This document shows, in pieces, positions 1 through 8,765 of a stretch of DNA of 64,000 bases. Below the pieces are notes generated by a model that saw nothing but the letters and a program-made list of their open reading frames with translations, was not told where the DNA came from and did no database searches. The stretch lies in the NCBI RefSeq assembly GCF_041021895.1, contig NZ_CP157428.1, positions 1,922,001 through 1,986,000 on the forward strand. The letters are read 5' to 3'. The translations under genes and the position numbers were made by a program. How positions within the stretch are numbered: the stretch's first letter is position 1; every line of letters starts with the position of its first letter. Source of the DNA: Acinetobacter sp. XH1741. GTDB lineage: Bacteria > Pseudomonadota > Gammaproteobacteria > Pseudomonadales > Moraxellaceae.

Positions 1-2180
1 ATTTTCCAGAATATGCACAGCTACCTTTAATTCAAAATTTCCGTGATTTTAAACACTTTAAAACTGCAATTGATTGGTCAAATAAGTTCAATATTCAAAA
101 GTCAGTTGATGGGCGTATTTTATTATCGGTTTTGTATGCTGAAGCTCAGGACACAGCAAATGCGAAAACTCAGTTATCGAACATCAATATTAAAGGTTTA
201 ACTGCTGATCAGTTAGTACGAGTTGCCTATGCTTACCGATTATTAAATTTACCTGTAGATGCTTTAACTACAATTGAGCATGCTTATCAGCAACAACCGA
301 AATCTTCATCAGTTTTACAAGAATATGTTTATGACTTAATCGCTGTAGGAGCATATAAAAAAGCCCAGCAATTATTACAGTCAAGTGAAAAAAATGAGCA
401 AATAGAGCAATTACAGCAGACTTTACAAGTGAGTGAATTTTCTCAACATGTAAATAATGCAATTGCGCGTTATAAGTATCTAAATCGTCAAGGTTTATCT
501 GATACGGAAAGTTTCGCCGAATTAGATGCAGTGCTGATGCAGGGTCAAAAAATGCAACAGCAGATGAAAACTACTGATCCTAACTATTTAAAATTTCATT
601 ACGATTATTTATACGCGTTAGATTTTAGAGGTCGTGCAAAAGCAGTCTTAGATAACTTTACGCAGTTAAATCTTCCCATTGAGAAATTACCAGCATATGT
701 ACGTCATGCAATTGCTGATAGTTATTTGACTGAGCAAAAACCAAAGCAGGCCGAGCTTGCTTATAAAACACTTTTAACGGAAAAGAATTATGCAGATATG
801 ACCGTGTATACGGGACTGTATTATTCTTATATCGAACAAGAAAAATATAAGGAAGCGGAACAGCTTCTAACCGAGGTTGATCATCTTATCCCTACCTATA
901 AATATAGTCAGGCTAAAGGTGTAGACAAAACCAGTCATCCTGATCGTGACGATTATATTGCTTTGCAAGGGATGCATTTAGCCTATGCCAACCATTTAGA
1001 TCAAGCTGAAAATCATTTTAAAAAATTGGTAGAACGAGCACCTGCTAATGAAAGTTTGGTAAATAACCTCGCACGTGTTGAGCGCTGGAGAGAAAAGCCT
1101 TTAGAAGCTAAAAAAACAATTTCTCGTTTAAATGGTTTAGATCCAGTCGCTAAAGATACGCGTGTTAACCAAATGCAAAATGCTCAAGCTTTAGGCGATA
1201 TTCCAGAATGGCGTAAAAATACAGAAAGCCTTTTGCAATATTATCCTGAAGATACAGGAGTGATTAAAAGTCGAAAAGAATTAGATGACCGTAATAGAGC
1301 CACCATTTCGCACTCAACGACTTGGGGACAAAGTAAGGCGGATAATAGTGATGCTGTCAGTGGGCAAAACGGCTTAAAAGACAGAGAAATGGAGACGCGT
1401 CTTAATAGTCCTTGGATAAAAGATAATTATCGGTTATTTGCTTGGCATCAAGATCGTTACGGAGAATATCGTTTTGGTGATGTCGATAACCAGCGTTATG
1501 GTGTTGGTGCAGAATGGCAAGCAAACCGTAAAGCATTGTCAGCGATTTTTTCGCAAGGTACAGACGGCGGACAAGCTGGTATTCGTCTTGATTGGTCGCA
1601 GTGGTTAAACGATCACTGGCAGTATCAATTGCAATATAACAGTCAGGCAGACATTCCTCTACAAGCTATTGATGCAGGGGAGGATGGTCAATCTTACCGA
1701 GCTGCTTTGACATGGCAAAAAGATGAATCTCGTCAGATTGGCGCAAGTTATGGTTTGACTGATATTAGTGATGGTAATAAACAACAAGAATTTTCAACTT
1801 TCTGGCGCGAAAAGTTATTTGCTGCACCACATCACATAACTTACGGCACCGTTCGTGGTTTTTACGGCAGTAACAGTCAAGATCAAACTGCTTATTTTAG
1901 TCCAAGTTCTCATTACAGCGCTGAGCTGAACTTAAGCCATGACTGGGTCACTTGGCGTGAGTATGAGCGCTCATTTAAACAGCATTTTGAGGCTGGAGTA
2001 GGTCTATATAAACAGGCTGATTACTCGACTAAGCCAACCTATTCTTTGCAATACCAACACCAATGGCAGCTATCACGTACATGGCAACTCAATTATGGAG
2101 TGGGTTGGCAATATCACCCTTACGATGGACATGGTGAACAACATACCTATGGTATTTTCGGATTTGAAGGGCGTTTTTAA
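1..2180 (+). CDS. pgaA: PgaA, PNAG export outer-membrane porin (5' end outside window)
   Basis: The reading frame is open from the left edge, so the gene begins upstream; about 725 C-terminal codons are visible. The first part is alpha-helical and repeat-like, fitting the periplasmic TPR region of PgaA, with a segment rich in paired helices such as NYADMTVYTGLYYSYIEQ. From about 1380 it changes to alternating aromatic and polar residues typical of a beta barrel, and it ends in phenylalanine (GFEGRF), as outer-membrane barrels often do. In the family, PgaA exports de-N-acetylated poly-beta-1,6-N-acetylglucosamine across the outer membrane. Its stop overlaps the pgaB start by one base (TAATG), so translation is probably coupled. 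Identification rests strongly on pgaBCD following in order. Confidence 0.93.
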   Translation, partial: FPEYAQLPLIQNFRDFKHFKTAIDWSNKFNIQKSVDGRILLSVLYAEAQDTANAKTQLSNINIKGLTADQLVRVAYAYRLLNLPVDALTTIEHAYQQQPKSSSVLQEYVYDLIAVGAYKKAQQLLQSSEKNEQIEQLQQTLQVSEFSQHVNNAIARYKYLNRQGLSDTESFAELDAVLMQGQKMQQQMKTTDPNYLKFHYDYLYALDFRGRAKAVLDNFTQLNLPIEKLPAYVRHAIADSYLTEQKPKQAELAYKTLLTEKNYADMTVYTGLYYSYIEQEKYKEAEQLLTEVDHLIPTYKYSQAKGVDKTSHPDRDDYIALQGMHLAYANHLDQAENHFKKLVERAPANESLVNNLARVERWREKPLEAKKTISRLNGLDPVAKDTRVNQMQNAQALGDIPEWRKNTESLLQYYPEDTGVIKSRKELDDRNRATISHSTTWGQSKADNSDAVSGQNGLKDREMETRLNSPWIKDNYRLFAWHQDRYGEYRFGDVDNQRYGVGAEWQANRKALSAIFSQGTDGGQAGIRLDWSQWLNDHWQYQLQYNSQADIPLQAIDAGEDGQSYRAALTWQKDESRQIGASYGLTDISDGNKQQEFSTFWREKLFAAPHHITYGTVRGFYGSNSQDQTAYFSPSSHYSAELNLSHDWVTWREYERSFKQHFEAGVGLYKQADYSTKPTYSLQYQHQWQLSRTWQLNYGVGWQYHPYDGHGEQHTYGIFGFEGRF

Positions 2181-4009
2181 TGAATAATTTATTGTCGAAA
2201 ATGTTGAGCTGTGCTTTGGCTTCAACATTGTTACCTCTGCAATGTGCATATGCCCAGATGGAAAAAGATTTACCAAAAAATAATACGGTGACTTTAGCTT
2301 TTCATGATGTCAGAGATGATGTTTTAAAAGAGGGAGACCGGGATATTTATGCGATTCAAACTAAAAATCTAGCACAATTCTTTGACTGGCTCAGCCAATC
2401 TGACTGGAAGCCCGTTCGCTTAAAAGATATTGAAGAGGCACGTCAGAAAGGTAAGGAGCTACCTCATAACGCTATTTTATTAACTTTTGATGATGGTGCT
2501 TTAAGTAGTTACAGTCGTATATTTCCATTGCTCAAGCAATATCAGATTCCGGCAGTATTTGCGCTCCCGACCAGTTGGCTAAATGGTAATACAAAAGCTG
2601 GCTATGAGGCATATGGGCAAGGAAATTTGGTCAATTGGAAACAAGTTCGAGAAATGCAAGCATCCGGTTTAGCTGAGTTTGCAAGTCATAGTGATGATTT
2701 GCATCATGGCGTATTGGCTAACCCTCAAGGGAACGAACAACCCGCAGCAACTACTTATATGTATTTAAAATCACAATCGCGTTATGAAACAGACCTTGAA
2801 TATCAGCAACGTGTTTTGAAAGATTTAAAAAAATCTCATGATGTGTTGAAAAAAGAGTTGGGTGTGGAATCTAAAGCGATTGTATGGCCTTATGGCGCCG
2901 TAAATCAGCAGTTGGAAAAACTAGCTCAGCAAGCGGGTTTCACTTTTTCTTTTAGTCTAGGGCGTGATGGGATAAATCAGATTAATGATCTGACCTTTAA
3001 ACGTACGCTTATGGTTGATAACGCTACAGCCGAACAATTGTCTGAGACATTACTGAGTATTCTGAACTCTGCAGATAAAGATTTATATAAGCAACCAAAA
3101 CACTTTGTGAGTATGGATTTAAAACAATTATCTGCTTCAACCAATACTCAGTCAGATCAAAAACTAGGGGGACTGTTATCCAATCTCTATAGCTTAAAAA
3201 ACAATACACTGGTATTGAAGCCTTTAGATGATCAGGACGGAGATGGGCAATATGATGTTGCTTATTTTCCAACAACTCAATTACCGATTAAGCAAGATAT
3301 TTTAAACCGTAGTTTATGGCAGGCACAAACTCGTGCAGGGCAGGCGGTTATTTTAGAATTGCCCGCATATCCGCAAAAAAATAAACCGTTTTTGGTGGCA
3401 GACTTAGCCAAAGATATTGCACGTTTCAATAGTAATTTAAGTGGTATCCAGCTCAATGCAGGAAACTCTCTAAATTGTGCAATGCAAAATGTGACTCTAA
3501 AAGAAAACAGTTGTGTTGAACAAGTAAAGCAATTGGCTCAAGTAAGTCAATTGACCCAAAGTGCCGTGAAGCCTTATTTAAATATGAGTAATCAGGCTCA
3601 GTTTAGTTTGTTGCTGACCCCTGATTTGGAGCATGTTGAAAATTTACCAGTGCTTTTAAAATCACTATTAACCCAACATGATTTGGTGAATTTAAAATTT
3701 AATATTGTGGGTAAGCAAAAACAATTTAAACAAGCCCTAGAACTTTTAAATACGCTTGATAAAAAATATAAGCAAAGAATTATGCTGACTTTAGCATTGC
3801 CAGAAAATGATCAGCAAAATGCTTGGCAAGAAGTGAAACAAGGAATGTTTGATATTCAGCGTATAGGTATTCAAAAATTTGGTGTTGATGGCTATAACAC
3901 CGAAAACGCAAAAAATGTCCACAACTACTTATATAACCCGCTCAGCTTAAATTCGAGCTCTGTAATGTTTCAACCCTTTGCTGGTCTAGCGACTGAGGGG
4001 AAAAAGTAA
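2180..4009 (+). CDS. pgaB: PgaB, poly-beta-1,6-N-acetylglucosamine N-deacetylase
   Basis: This 609-residue exported protein has an N-terminal signal peptide ending near CAYAQ. I see no good lipobox (LPLQC), so lipid anchoring is uncertain. The polysaccharide deacetylase domain shows the metal-binding TFDDG motif at about residues 102-106 and a histidine-rich HSDDLHH segment near 170. The C-terminal half corresponds to the family's glycosyl-hydrolase-like PNAG-binding domain, with the DGDGQYDVAYFP segment. PgaB removes some N-acetyl groups so the polymer can be exported by PgaA and retained at the cell surface. The start ATG overlaps the pgaA stop and the stop overlaps the pgaC start in the same TAATG arrangement, so the genes form one operon. 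Confidence 0.95.
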   Translation: MNNLLSKMLSCALASTLLPLQCAYAQMEKDLPKNNTVTLAFHDVRDDVLKEGDRDIYAIQTKNLAQFFDWLSQSDWKPVRLKDIEEARQKGKELPHNAILLTFDDGALSSYSRIFPLLKQYQIPAVFALPTSWLNGNTKAGYEAYGQGNLVNWKQVREMQASGLAEFASHSDDLHHGVLANPQGNEQPAATTYMYLKSQSRYETDLEYQQRVLKDLKKSHDVLKKELGVESKAIVWPYGAVNQQLEKLAQQAGFTFSFSLGRDGINQINDLTFKRTLMVDNATAEQLSETLLSILNSADKDLYKQPKHFVSMDLKQLSASTNTQSDQKLGGLLSNLYSLKNNTLVLKPLDDQDGDGQYDVAYFPTTQLPIKQDILNRSLWQAQTRAGQAVILELPAYPQKNKPFLVADLAKDIARFNSNLSGIQLNAGNSLNCAMQNVTLKENSCVEQVKQLAQVSQLTQSAVKPYLNMSNQAQFSLLLTPDLEHVENLPVLLKSLLTQHDLVNLKFNIVGKQKQFKQALELLNTLDKKYKQRIMLTLALPENDQQNAWQEVKQGMFDIQRIGIQKFGVDGYNTENAKNVHNYLYNPLSLNSSSVMFQPFAGLATEGKK

Positions 4010-5256
4010 TGAGAGTATTCCTCGATATTCTATTTGCTTTTGCCTTTTTATATCCGCTACTTATGGCTTGGACATGGATGGTAGGTGGTCTCTGGTTTTT
4101 CTTTAAACGGGAATATCATGAACAGCAGTTACCTGAACCCTCAAATGAAGGGTGCAGTATTATTATTCCTTGTTTTAATGAAGAAGCACAGGTACGGCAA
4201 ACTATTCGCTATGCCTTGCAAACAAAATATCCAAATTTTGAAGTTATTGCTGTCAATGATGGTAGTAGTGACAGAACGGCAGAAATTCTTGATGAACTTG
4301 CAGCTCAAGATACTCGATTGCGGGTCGTACACTTGGCAGAAAACCAAGGTAAGGCAGTAGCTTTAAAATCGGGTGTATTGGTGAGTAAATACGAATATTT
4401 AGTTTGTATTGATGGAGATGCTTTGCTGCATCCGCATGCTGTTCTTTGGCTCATGCAACCATTTCTAAACTTCCCGCGAATTGGTGCCGTTACGGGTAAT
4501 CCTAGAATTTTAAATCGCTCAAGTATTTTAGGAAAATTACAGGTGGGTGAGTTTTCTTCAATTATTGGATTAATTAAACGGGCACAGCGTACGTATGGAC
4601 GTATTTTTACGGTATCGGGTGTCATTGTAGCATTTAGAAAAACTGCCTTGGTCCGTGTTGGTTTCTGGTCTGATGACAAAATTACTGAAGATATTGATAT
4701 CTCGTGGAAGCTTCAAATGGACCATTGGGATATCCAATATATTCCGCAAGCACTTTGTTATATTTATATGCCTGAAACTTTTAAGGGTCTTTGGAAGCAG
4801 CGTTTACGTTGGGCACAAGGTGGAGTGGAAGTATTATTAGAATACATCCCTAAAATGTTCAAAATTCGTCTGCGCCGTATGTGGCCCGTTATGCTGGAAG
4901 CTTTGGTCAGCATTGTTTGGTCATATGTCATGATTTTGATCTTTATTCTATTTTTTGTAGGATTGTTCTTTGATTTGCCTCAGCAATTTCAGATTAATTC
5001 ACTGATGCCTCAGTGGTATGGCGTGATATTAGGTGGAACATGTCTTGTCCAGTTTTTAGTAAGTTTATGGATAGACCATCGTTATGATCGTGGCCGATTT
5101 TTTAGGAATTATTTTTGGGTAATTTGGTACCCATTGTTTTTCTGGCTACTCACCCTGTTTACCAGTGTTGTTGCAGTACCTAAAACTATATTTAACACGA
5201 AAAAGCGTGCTCGTTGGGTTAGCCCAGACCGAGGTTTCCGTGGAGATAATTCATGA
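4009..5256 (+). CDS. pgaC: PgaC, PNAG synthase, family 2 glycosyltransferase
   Basis: This 415-residue inner-membrane processive glycosyltransferase polymerises UDP-GlcNAc into poly-beta-1,6-GlcNAc. An N-terminal membrane segment lies at about residues 5-32. The GT2 core shows VNDGSSDRT, the DGD of CIDGDALLH, TED at about residues 226-228 and the processive-synthase signature QRLRW at about 264-268. At least three more membrane segments follow (about 290-325, 338-350 and 370-392). All expected catalytic aspartates are present. The gene starts in the pgaB stop (TAATG) and overlaps pgaD by four bases (ATGA), matching the partnership of PgaC and PgaD as one synthase complex. Confidence 0.96.
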   Translation: MRVFLDILFAFAFLYPLLMAWTWMVGGLWFFFKREYHEQQLPEPSNEGCSIIIPCFNEEAQVRQTIRYALQTKYPNFEVIAVNDGSSDRTAEILDELAAQDTRLRVVHLAENQGKAVALKSGVLVSKYEYLVCIDGDALLHPHAVLWLMQPFLNFPRIGAVTGNPRILNRSSILGKLQVGEFSSIIGLIKRAQRTYGRIFTVSGVIVAFRKTALVRVGFWSDDKITEDIDISWKLQMDHWDIQYIPQALCYIYMPETFKGLWKQRLRWAQGGVEVLLEYIPKMFKIRLRRMWPVMLEALVSIVWSYVMILIFILFFVGLFFDLPQQFQINSLMPQWYGVILGGTCLVQFLVSLWIDHRYDRGRFFRNYFWVIWYPLFFWLLTLFTSVVAVPKTIFNTKKRARWVSPDRGFRGDNS

Positions 5257-5717
5257 AAAATGAAAAAAGTACTGAAGTAGAAGTCTTGGATATACCTGAC
5301 TATATTGACCAACCTGAATATGTGAAAAATAAAGCCGCAAACTATACTTTACAGACAATTGGCTGGTTTTGTCTGATGTGGTTGCTTTTTCCACTTGTCT
5401 CATTATTTTTGTGGTTTTTCGAAGGCCATCTCATTTATGACTATGTATGGGTAGATAATATTTCGGAAGTAAAGACTTTGCTGCATTTACTTCTTTTAAT
5501 ATGCGTAAGTGCTTTGGTACTCATTTTATGGGCAAGTTATAATTGGCTTAGATTTCACGGCGATGATCGCCGTAGCAAGGCTCCCAATAGTTCTGTTGAG
5601 TTATTGGCTTCACAATTTAGGGTGAGTACAGCGTCATTATCAGAGTTACAACAGGCTCAGCGTGTTGTCTTACATTATGATGATCATGGTCATTTAATAA
5701 AATATGATTTGAGATGA
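5253..5717 (+). CDS. pgaD: PgaD, PNAG synthase accessory membrane protein
   Basis: This 154-residue protein has two hydrophobic membrane segments (about residues 37-55 and 76-99) and a charged cytoplasmic C-terminus. PgaD binds PgaC and is needed for polymerisation; in E. coli the PgaC-PgaD pair responds to cyclic-di-GMP. The gene overlaps pgaC by ATGA and is the last in the operon, followed within 5 bp by a strong hairpin terminator. Sequence conservation in this family is low, so the assignment relies on position, length and topology as well as the sequence itself. Confidence 0.9.
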   Translation: MKNEKSTEVEVLDIPDYIDQPEYVKNKAANYTLQTIGWFCLMWLLFPLVSLFLWFFEGHLIYDYVWVDNISEVKTLLHLLLLICVSALVLILWASYNWLRFHGDDRRSKAPNSSVELLASQFRVSTASLSELQQAQRVVLHYDDHGHLIKYDLR

Positions 5718-5721
5718 GTTA

Positions 5722-5757
5722 AAAAAAGCATGGTTATATTAACCATGCTTTTTTATT
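5722..5757. terminator. Bidirectional terminator after pgaABCD
   Basis: A 15-bp perfect stem (5722-5736 with 5740-5754) surrounds the three-base loop TAT. A-rich and T-rich flanks give a U-run on either strand. It lies between the convergent pgaD and the FMO-like gene and can serve both. Confidence 0.92.
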
Positions 5758-5758
5758 T

Positions 5759-6322
5759 TTAAGATGCCGTTCTAATAATTACATCAACAGAATGTTGTGT
5801 CCCATCCATACTATAAATAGCCGTTTGGGTAATTTTTACGACTGGCCATGTTTGCAGCTTACAATTTGATCTTTGTAGCGCGGTATAGTAGTTGTCAGAT
5901 TTAAAAAATGTTTTATTGGCTTTTGCTATGTTAGGCGTCAAAAGACGTTTAAGCCACGTTTCACTCACGTGAGTTTCAAGAAAACGTAAAGCCAAGATAC
6001 TTTTAATACGGTTGTTGAACAGCCTCCGGTTTTTTGCAATAAGCGGGTGAGTGATTAATCGATGTATGCCGATTTGACTATGGGGCAAAATAAAATGCGG
6101 CGTAATTTGAAACACAGTTACAAAGTTGGCTTGTTGGCAAATTTTTTCTAAATGCGTTACGGTTTCCTGATCCGTTCCAATAATGGCTACATTTAAACGA
6201 GAAAAATCAAATTCTTTAAGTACATTCGATAATAGAATTTGACCAGTAAATGCATCAAAATCTTGAACTATATTTTGAAAAGTAGCTGATTTAGCAGCAT
6301 TATTTTTTAGGTTAATAGTCAT
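5759..6322 (-). CDS. Truncated flavin-containing monooxygenase-like protein, probable relic
   Basis: The 187-residue product resembles only the middle part of flavin-containing or Baeyer-Villiger monooxygenases. NVAIIGTDQET sits where the second Rossmann motif (usually IGTGxSG/A) belongs; then come FQITPHFILP (family: QRTPxWVxP), LTPNIAKANKTFFKSDNYY (family: LTPxYxxGCKRxLxSxDYY), ALQRSNCKL and a C-terminal HSVDVIIRTAS, where the family continues with ATG. The N-terminal FAD domain and the C-terminal domain are absent, and the second glycine of the nucleotide-binding motif is replaced by aspartate. Oxidoreductase activity is therefore unlikely. The intact 188-codon frame could mean a retained new role or recent decay. 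An AGGA lies about 10 bp before the start. The family match is from memory of the motifs. Confidence 0.7.
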   Translation of the reverse strand: MTINLKNNAAKSATFQNIVQDFDAFTGQILLSNVLKEFDFSRLNVAIIGTDQETVTHLEKICQQANFVTVFQITPHFILPHSQIGIHRLITHPLIAKNRRLFNNRIKSILALRFLETHVSETWLKRLLTPNIAKANKTFFKSDNYYTALQRSNCKLQTWPVVKITQTAIYSMDGTQHSVDVIIRTAS

Positions 6323-6426
6323 TTTTCAAAAGTCCTTTTGGTTTTTCATTTATGATGTTTTTATCGTTTTAATATAAATAACCAAGTGAGGAGTTTGGGT
6401 AAAGTCTTTTCAGATAGGTGGTTACC

Positions 6427-6454
6427 TCATGCCTGATATACGCTCAAGCATGAG
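6427..6454. repeat. Inverted repeat downstream of the LLM oxidoreductase gene
   Basis: CTCATGC at 6427-6433 and GCATGAG at 6448-6454 are 7-bp inverted arms around a 14-base loop. It lies just after the stop of the minus-strand luciferase-like gene. There is no clear U-run, so a terminator role is only possible. Confidence 0.3.
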
Positions 6455-6468
6455 ATCTTCGGTGTTAG

Positions 6469-7473
6469 TTAGTTTGCTGATTTTACTTGCATTAATTGAG
6501 TAAAGCTGTCTAAACGTTTATTTGTATCATATACATCACAAGTAAAAATAAACTCATCGACTTCATATTTACTCAAAAGCTTTTGTAAACCTGAACGTAC
6601 AGTTTCAACTGAACCAATTTGGGCCATCTGATAGAAATTTTCAACAGAAAGCTGTTCTGCTGTGTTCCATAGTCCCTGCATGGATTCAACTGGCGGTTTG
6701 AGTTTTAAGCTTTCACCGCGAATTAAGCCTAAGACGCGTTGATAAGCACTGGTTGCTAAAAACTGTGCATCTTCATCTGTGTTTGCAACGACAACTGGCA
6801 CACCCATTGAAACATACGGTTTATCTAAATATTCAGATGGCTCGAAATTTTCACGATAAAGCTCAATGGCTTGACCAAGCATACGTGGAGCAAAATGCGA
6901 TGCAAATGAGTAGGGTAATCCTAGTCTGGCTGCTAGTTGTGCGCTAAATAAGCTTGAACCTAATAACCAGACTGGCACATGTGTGTTTTGGCCTGGTGTA
7001 GCAATAATTTTTTGACCTGCTTGAGGGGCGTTAAAATATTGCAAAATTTCGACAACATCTCTAGGAAACTGATCTTCTGTTTCCTGATGCCCGCGACGTA
7101 AAGCACGCATGGTGAGCTGATCTGTACCCGGAGCACGACCTAGGCCTAGTTCAATACGATTTGGATATAAGGTAGCTAAGGTACCGAATTGTTCTACAAC
7201 TACTAAAGGGGCATGGTTTGGTAGCATGATACCACCTGAACCTAAACGAATGCGCTGGGTATGAGCCGCGATAAAGCCAAGTAAAACAGCGGTTGCTGAA
7301 CTCGCAATTCCATCCATATTATGATGTTCTGCAAGCCAAAAACGGTCATAACCTAATTTTTCTGCATGTTGAGCGAGCTCTAAAGCATGACGCAATGAAA
7401 ACTCAGTGGTTTTATCATCACGGATGGGAGCAAGCTCCAAAATTGAAAACTTGGTGTCTTGAAGTGATCGCAT
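6469..7473 (-). CDS. LLM-class flavin-dependent oxidoreductase (luciferase-like)
   Basis: This 334-residue protein has the bacterial-luciferase TIM-barrel signature of the YhbW-like branch: [11 protein letters not shown] at the N-terminus, [13 protein letters not shown] near residue 41, [16 protein letters not shown] near 74 and [13 protein letters not shown] near 106. Such enzymes use reduced FMN from a separate reductase for oxygenation or reduction; the substrate cannot be read from the sequence. A GAGAA element lies 8 bp before the ATG. Two operator-like inverted repeats start only about 20 bp upstream of the ATG (7493-7549), implying repressor control of this single gene. A minus-strand terminator at 7567-7591 separates it from the glycine-zipper gene upstream. 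Confidence 0.87.
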   Translation of the reverse strand: MRSLQDTKFSILELAPIRDDKTTEFSLRHALELAQHAEKLGYDRFWLAEHHNMDGIASSATAVLLGFIAAHTQRIRLGSGGIMLPNHAPLVVVEQFGTLATLYPNRIELGLGRAPGTDQLTMRALRRGHQETEDQFPRDVVEILQYFNAPQAGQKIIATPGQNTHVPVWLLGSSLFSAQLAARLGLPYSFASHFAPRMLGQAIELYRENFEPSEYLDKPYVSMGVPVVVANTDEDAQFLATSAYQRVLGLIRGESLKLKPPVESMQGLWNTAEQLSVENFYQMAQIGSVETVRSGLQKLLSKYEVDEFIFTCDVYDTNKRLDSFTQLMQVKSAN

Positions 7474-7492
7474 GCGATATTCTCAAAAAACG

Positions 7493-7516
7493 TTATATCG
7501 AAATAATACGATATAA
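7493..7516. promoter_or_regulatory. Operator-like inverted repeat 1 upstream of the LLM gene
   Basis: TTATATCG (7493-7500) and CGATATAA (7509-7516) form a perfect 8-bp inverted repeat with an 8-bp spacer. It ends 20 bp from the ATG at 7473, where a repressor would block transcription or early elongation. A second site with the same half-site and spacer follows at 7528-7549. Confidence 0.6.
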
Positions 7517-7527
7517 AGAGGCGCATG

Positions 7528-7549
7528 TATATCGTTTTATTTCGATATA
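7528..7549. promoter_or_regulatory. Operator-like inverted repeat 2 upstream of the LLM gene
   Basis: TATATCG (7528-7534) and CGATATA (7543-7549) repeat the half-sites and the 8-bp spacer of the site at 7493-7516. The centres are 34 bp apart, close to three helical turns, so two dimers could bind the same DNA face. The regulator is not identifiable in this window. Confidence 0.6.
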
Positions 7550-7566
7550 AATTTAATACACAAATA

Positions 7567-7591
7567 AAAAAGCACCGCTAGGGTGCTTTTT
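7567..7591 (-). terminator. Terminator of the first glycine-zipper gene
   Basis: AGCACC (7571-7576) pairs with GGTGCT (7582-7587), extended by A/T pairs, around the loop GCTAG. Read on the minus strand the hairpin is followed by a run of T. It lies 16 bp after the stop of the gene at 7607-8119. Confidence 0.85.
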
Positions 7592-7606
7592 GATATCTGG
7601 ATACCA

Positions 7607-8119
7607 TTAGTCGTGTTTATACCAACCACGGTGTAAGCCATTATCATGACGATAATAAGCACGGTCATTGTAACGACGGTCTTCTCTATAGTGACGATCG
7701 TAACGGCGGTCATCACGATCATAACGACGGTCATAACGGTCATCATAGTTACGGTCTTGACCAACTTTACGACCTAGAGCAGAACCACCAGCTGCACCTA
7801 CAGCGGCGCCAATATAGCCACCGTTGGTACCGCCCATATTTCTACCGACGTTATAGCCAGCACCACCACCTAATGCACCACCAATCGCAGCTTCTGTACG
7901 ATTACGACGGTCACTTGCAGCAGCTGCACCACCAGCGCCACCTAAAGCTGCGCCAATAGTCGCACCAGTTGTGCCACCCATACTTTTACCGAGTGCTGTA
8001 CCTACAATACTACCGAGGGCTGAAGTTGCTGCAACACGTGTACCATTATCCGCATGTGCAACACTCACCATTGAAGAAGTTGCGATTAATGCACTTGCTA
8101 ACCAAATATTCATTTTCAT
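7607..8119 (-). CDS. Glycine-zipper surface/envelope protein with Arg-Tyr-Asp-rich tail
   Basis: This 170-residue exported protein has a signal peptide ending at VAHA/D, then two glycine-zipper stretches (around GTALGKSMGGTTGATIG and GGYIGAAVGAAGGSALG) that could insert in or associate with membranes. The C-terminal third is a low-complexity, highly charged repeat of RYDR, DDRRYD and DRHYRE type. The start at 8119 is chosen because GGAG lies 9 bp upstream and it gives a proper signal peptide; an upstream in-frame ATG at 8143 lacks a ribosome site. It is a paralogue of the next gene (8355-8765); both share the GKSMGGT-GATIGAALGGAGGA core. Function is unknown; no enzymatic motif is seen. Confidence 0.8.
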   Translation of the reverse strand: MKMNIWLASALIATSSMVSVAHADNGTRVAATSALGSIVGTALGKSMGGTTGATIGAALGGAGGAAAASDRRNRTEAAIGGALGGGAGYNVGRNMGGTNGGYIGAAVGAAGGSALGRKVGQDRNYDDRYDRRYDRDDRRYDRHYREDRRYNDRAYYRHDNGLHRGWYKHD

Positions 8120-8237
8120 TTTGGAACTCCATGCCCTTTTCATTAAGGAGCAATCTGTATGTCTTGAGCTAAATGTAATTAAAAATTTCGTGAAAATTAT
8201 GGAGAAGCCCCATATCGATACGATAGTTTTGTGTCTG

Positions 8238-8257
8238 CTTTGTATCGTTTCTATTAA
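8238..8257 (-). promoter_or_regulatory. Upstream element shared by both glycine-zipper genes (copy 1)
   Basis: A 20-base block here matches the block at 8882-8901 at 18 of 20 positions. It starts about 119 bp upstream of its gene's start codon; the second copy starts about 117 bp upstream of its own. This fits a shared promoter or a conserved 5' untranslated region. Confidence 0.5.
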
Positions 8258-8311
8258 GATGTGAATAAATCATGAACAACTTGTCTTAAGCAAAGATAGT
8301 TCTCAAAATAA

Positions 8312-8333
8312 AAAAACACCCGAAGGTGTTTTT
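8312..8333. terminator. Terminator of the second glycine-zipper gene
   Basis: A perfect 9-bp stem (8312-8320 with 8325-8333) encloses the stable tetraloop CGAA and has A-rich and T-rich flanks. It lies 21 bp after the stop of the minus-strand gene at 8355-8765. Confidence 0.9.
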
Positions 8334-8354
8334 AAATCAATTACATCGCTGTGA

Positions 8355-8765
8355 TTAGCGGTGATGACGATGTCTTTTCTTCCAGTGTTTAGAAGAATCG
8401 CGGTCTTTAGAAATTTTATTACCTAAAGCACCACCACCAGCAGCACCTAGAGCAGCACCAATATAACCGCCATTTGTACCGCCCATGCTTTTACCAACAG
8501 TATAGCCAGCACCACCGCCTAAGCCACCACCAATTGCAGATTCTGTACGGTGACGACGGTCACTTGCAACTGCTGCACCACCAGCACCACCTAAAGCAGC
8601 ACCAATTGTTGCGCCAGATGTACCACCCATGCTTTTACCAATTGCAGTACCTGCAACACTACCTAAAGCAGAAGCAGCTGCTACGTGAGTTGTGTTGTCT
8701 GCATGTGCTACAGTTGCCATCGAAGTTGCTAAAACAGCACTACATAATAAGGCATTTAATTTCAT
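8355..8765 (-). CDS. Glycine-zipper protein, paralogue with basic His-rich tail
   Basis: This 136-residue exported protein has a signal peptide ending at VAHA/D followed by the same glycine-zipper core as its neighbour (SALGSVAGTAIGKSMGGTSG and GGYIGAALGAAGGGALG). Instead of the Arg-Tyr-Asp tail it ends in a short, strongly basic KKRHRHHR tail. Two ATG codons are adjacent (8768 and 8765); GGAG lies 3 bp from the first and 6 bp from the second, so 8765 is preferred. The gene, its upstream element and its terminator mirror the gene at 7607-8119, indicating tandem duplication followed by tail divergence. Function is unknown. Confidence 0.8.
   Translation of the reverse strand: MKLNALLCSAVLATSMATVAHADNTTHVAAASALGSVAGTAIGKSMGGTSGATIGAALGGAGGAAVASDRRHRTESAIGGGLGGGAGYTVGKSMGGTNGGYIGAALGAAGGGALGNKISKDRDSSKHWKKRHRHHR

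Noticed and set aside
4305-4679. 124-codon frame on the minus strand within pgaC
   Set aside because: It is the antisense shadow of a strongly supported glycosyltransferase gene; no ribosome site or family match.
7537-7764. Val/Thr/Met-rich frame overlapping the end of the first glycine-zipper gene
   Set aside because: Its composition comes from the Arg-Tyr-Asp codon repeats read in another frame and it crosses the terminator.
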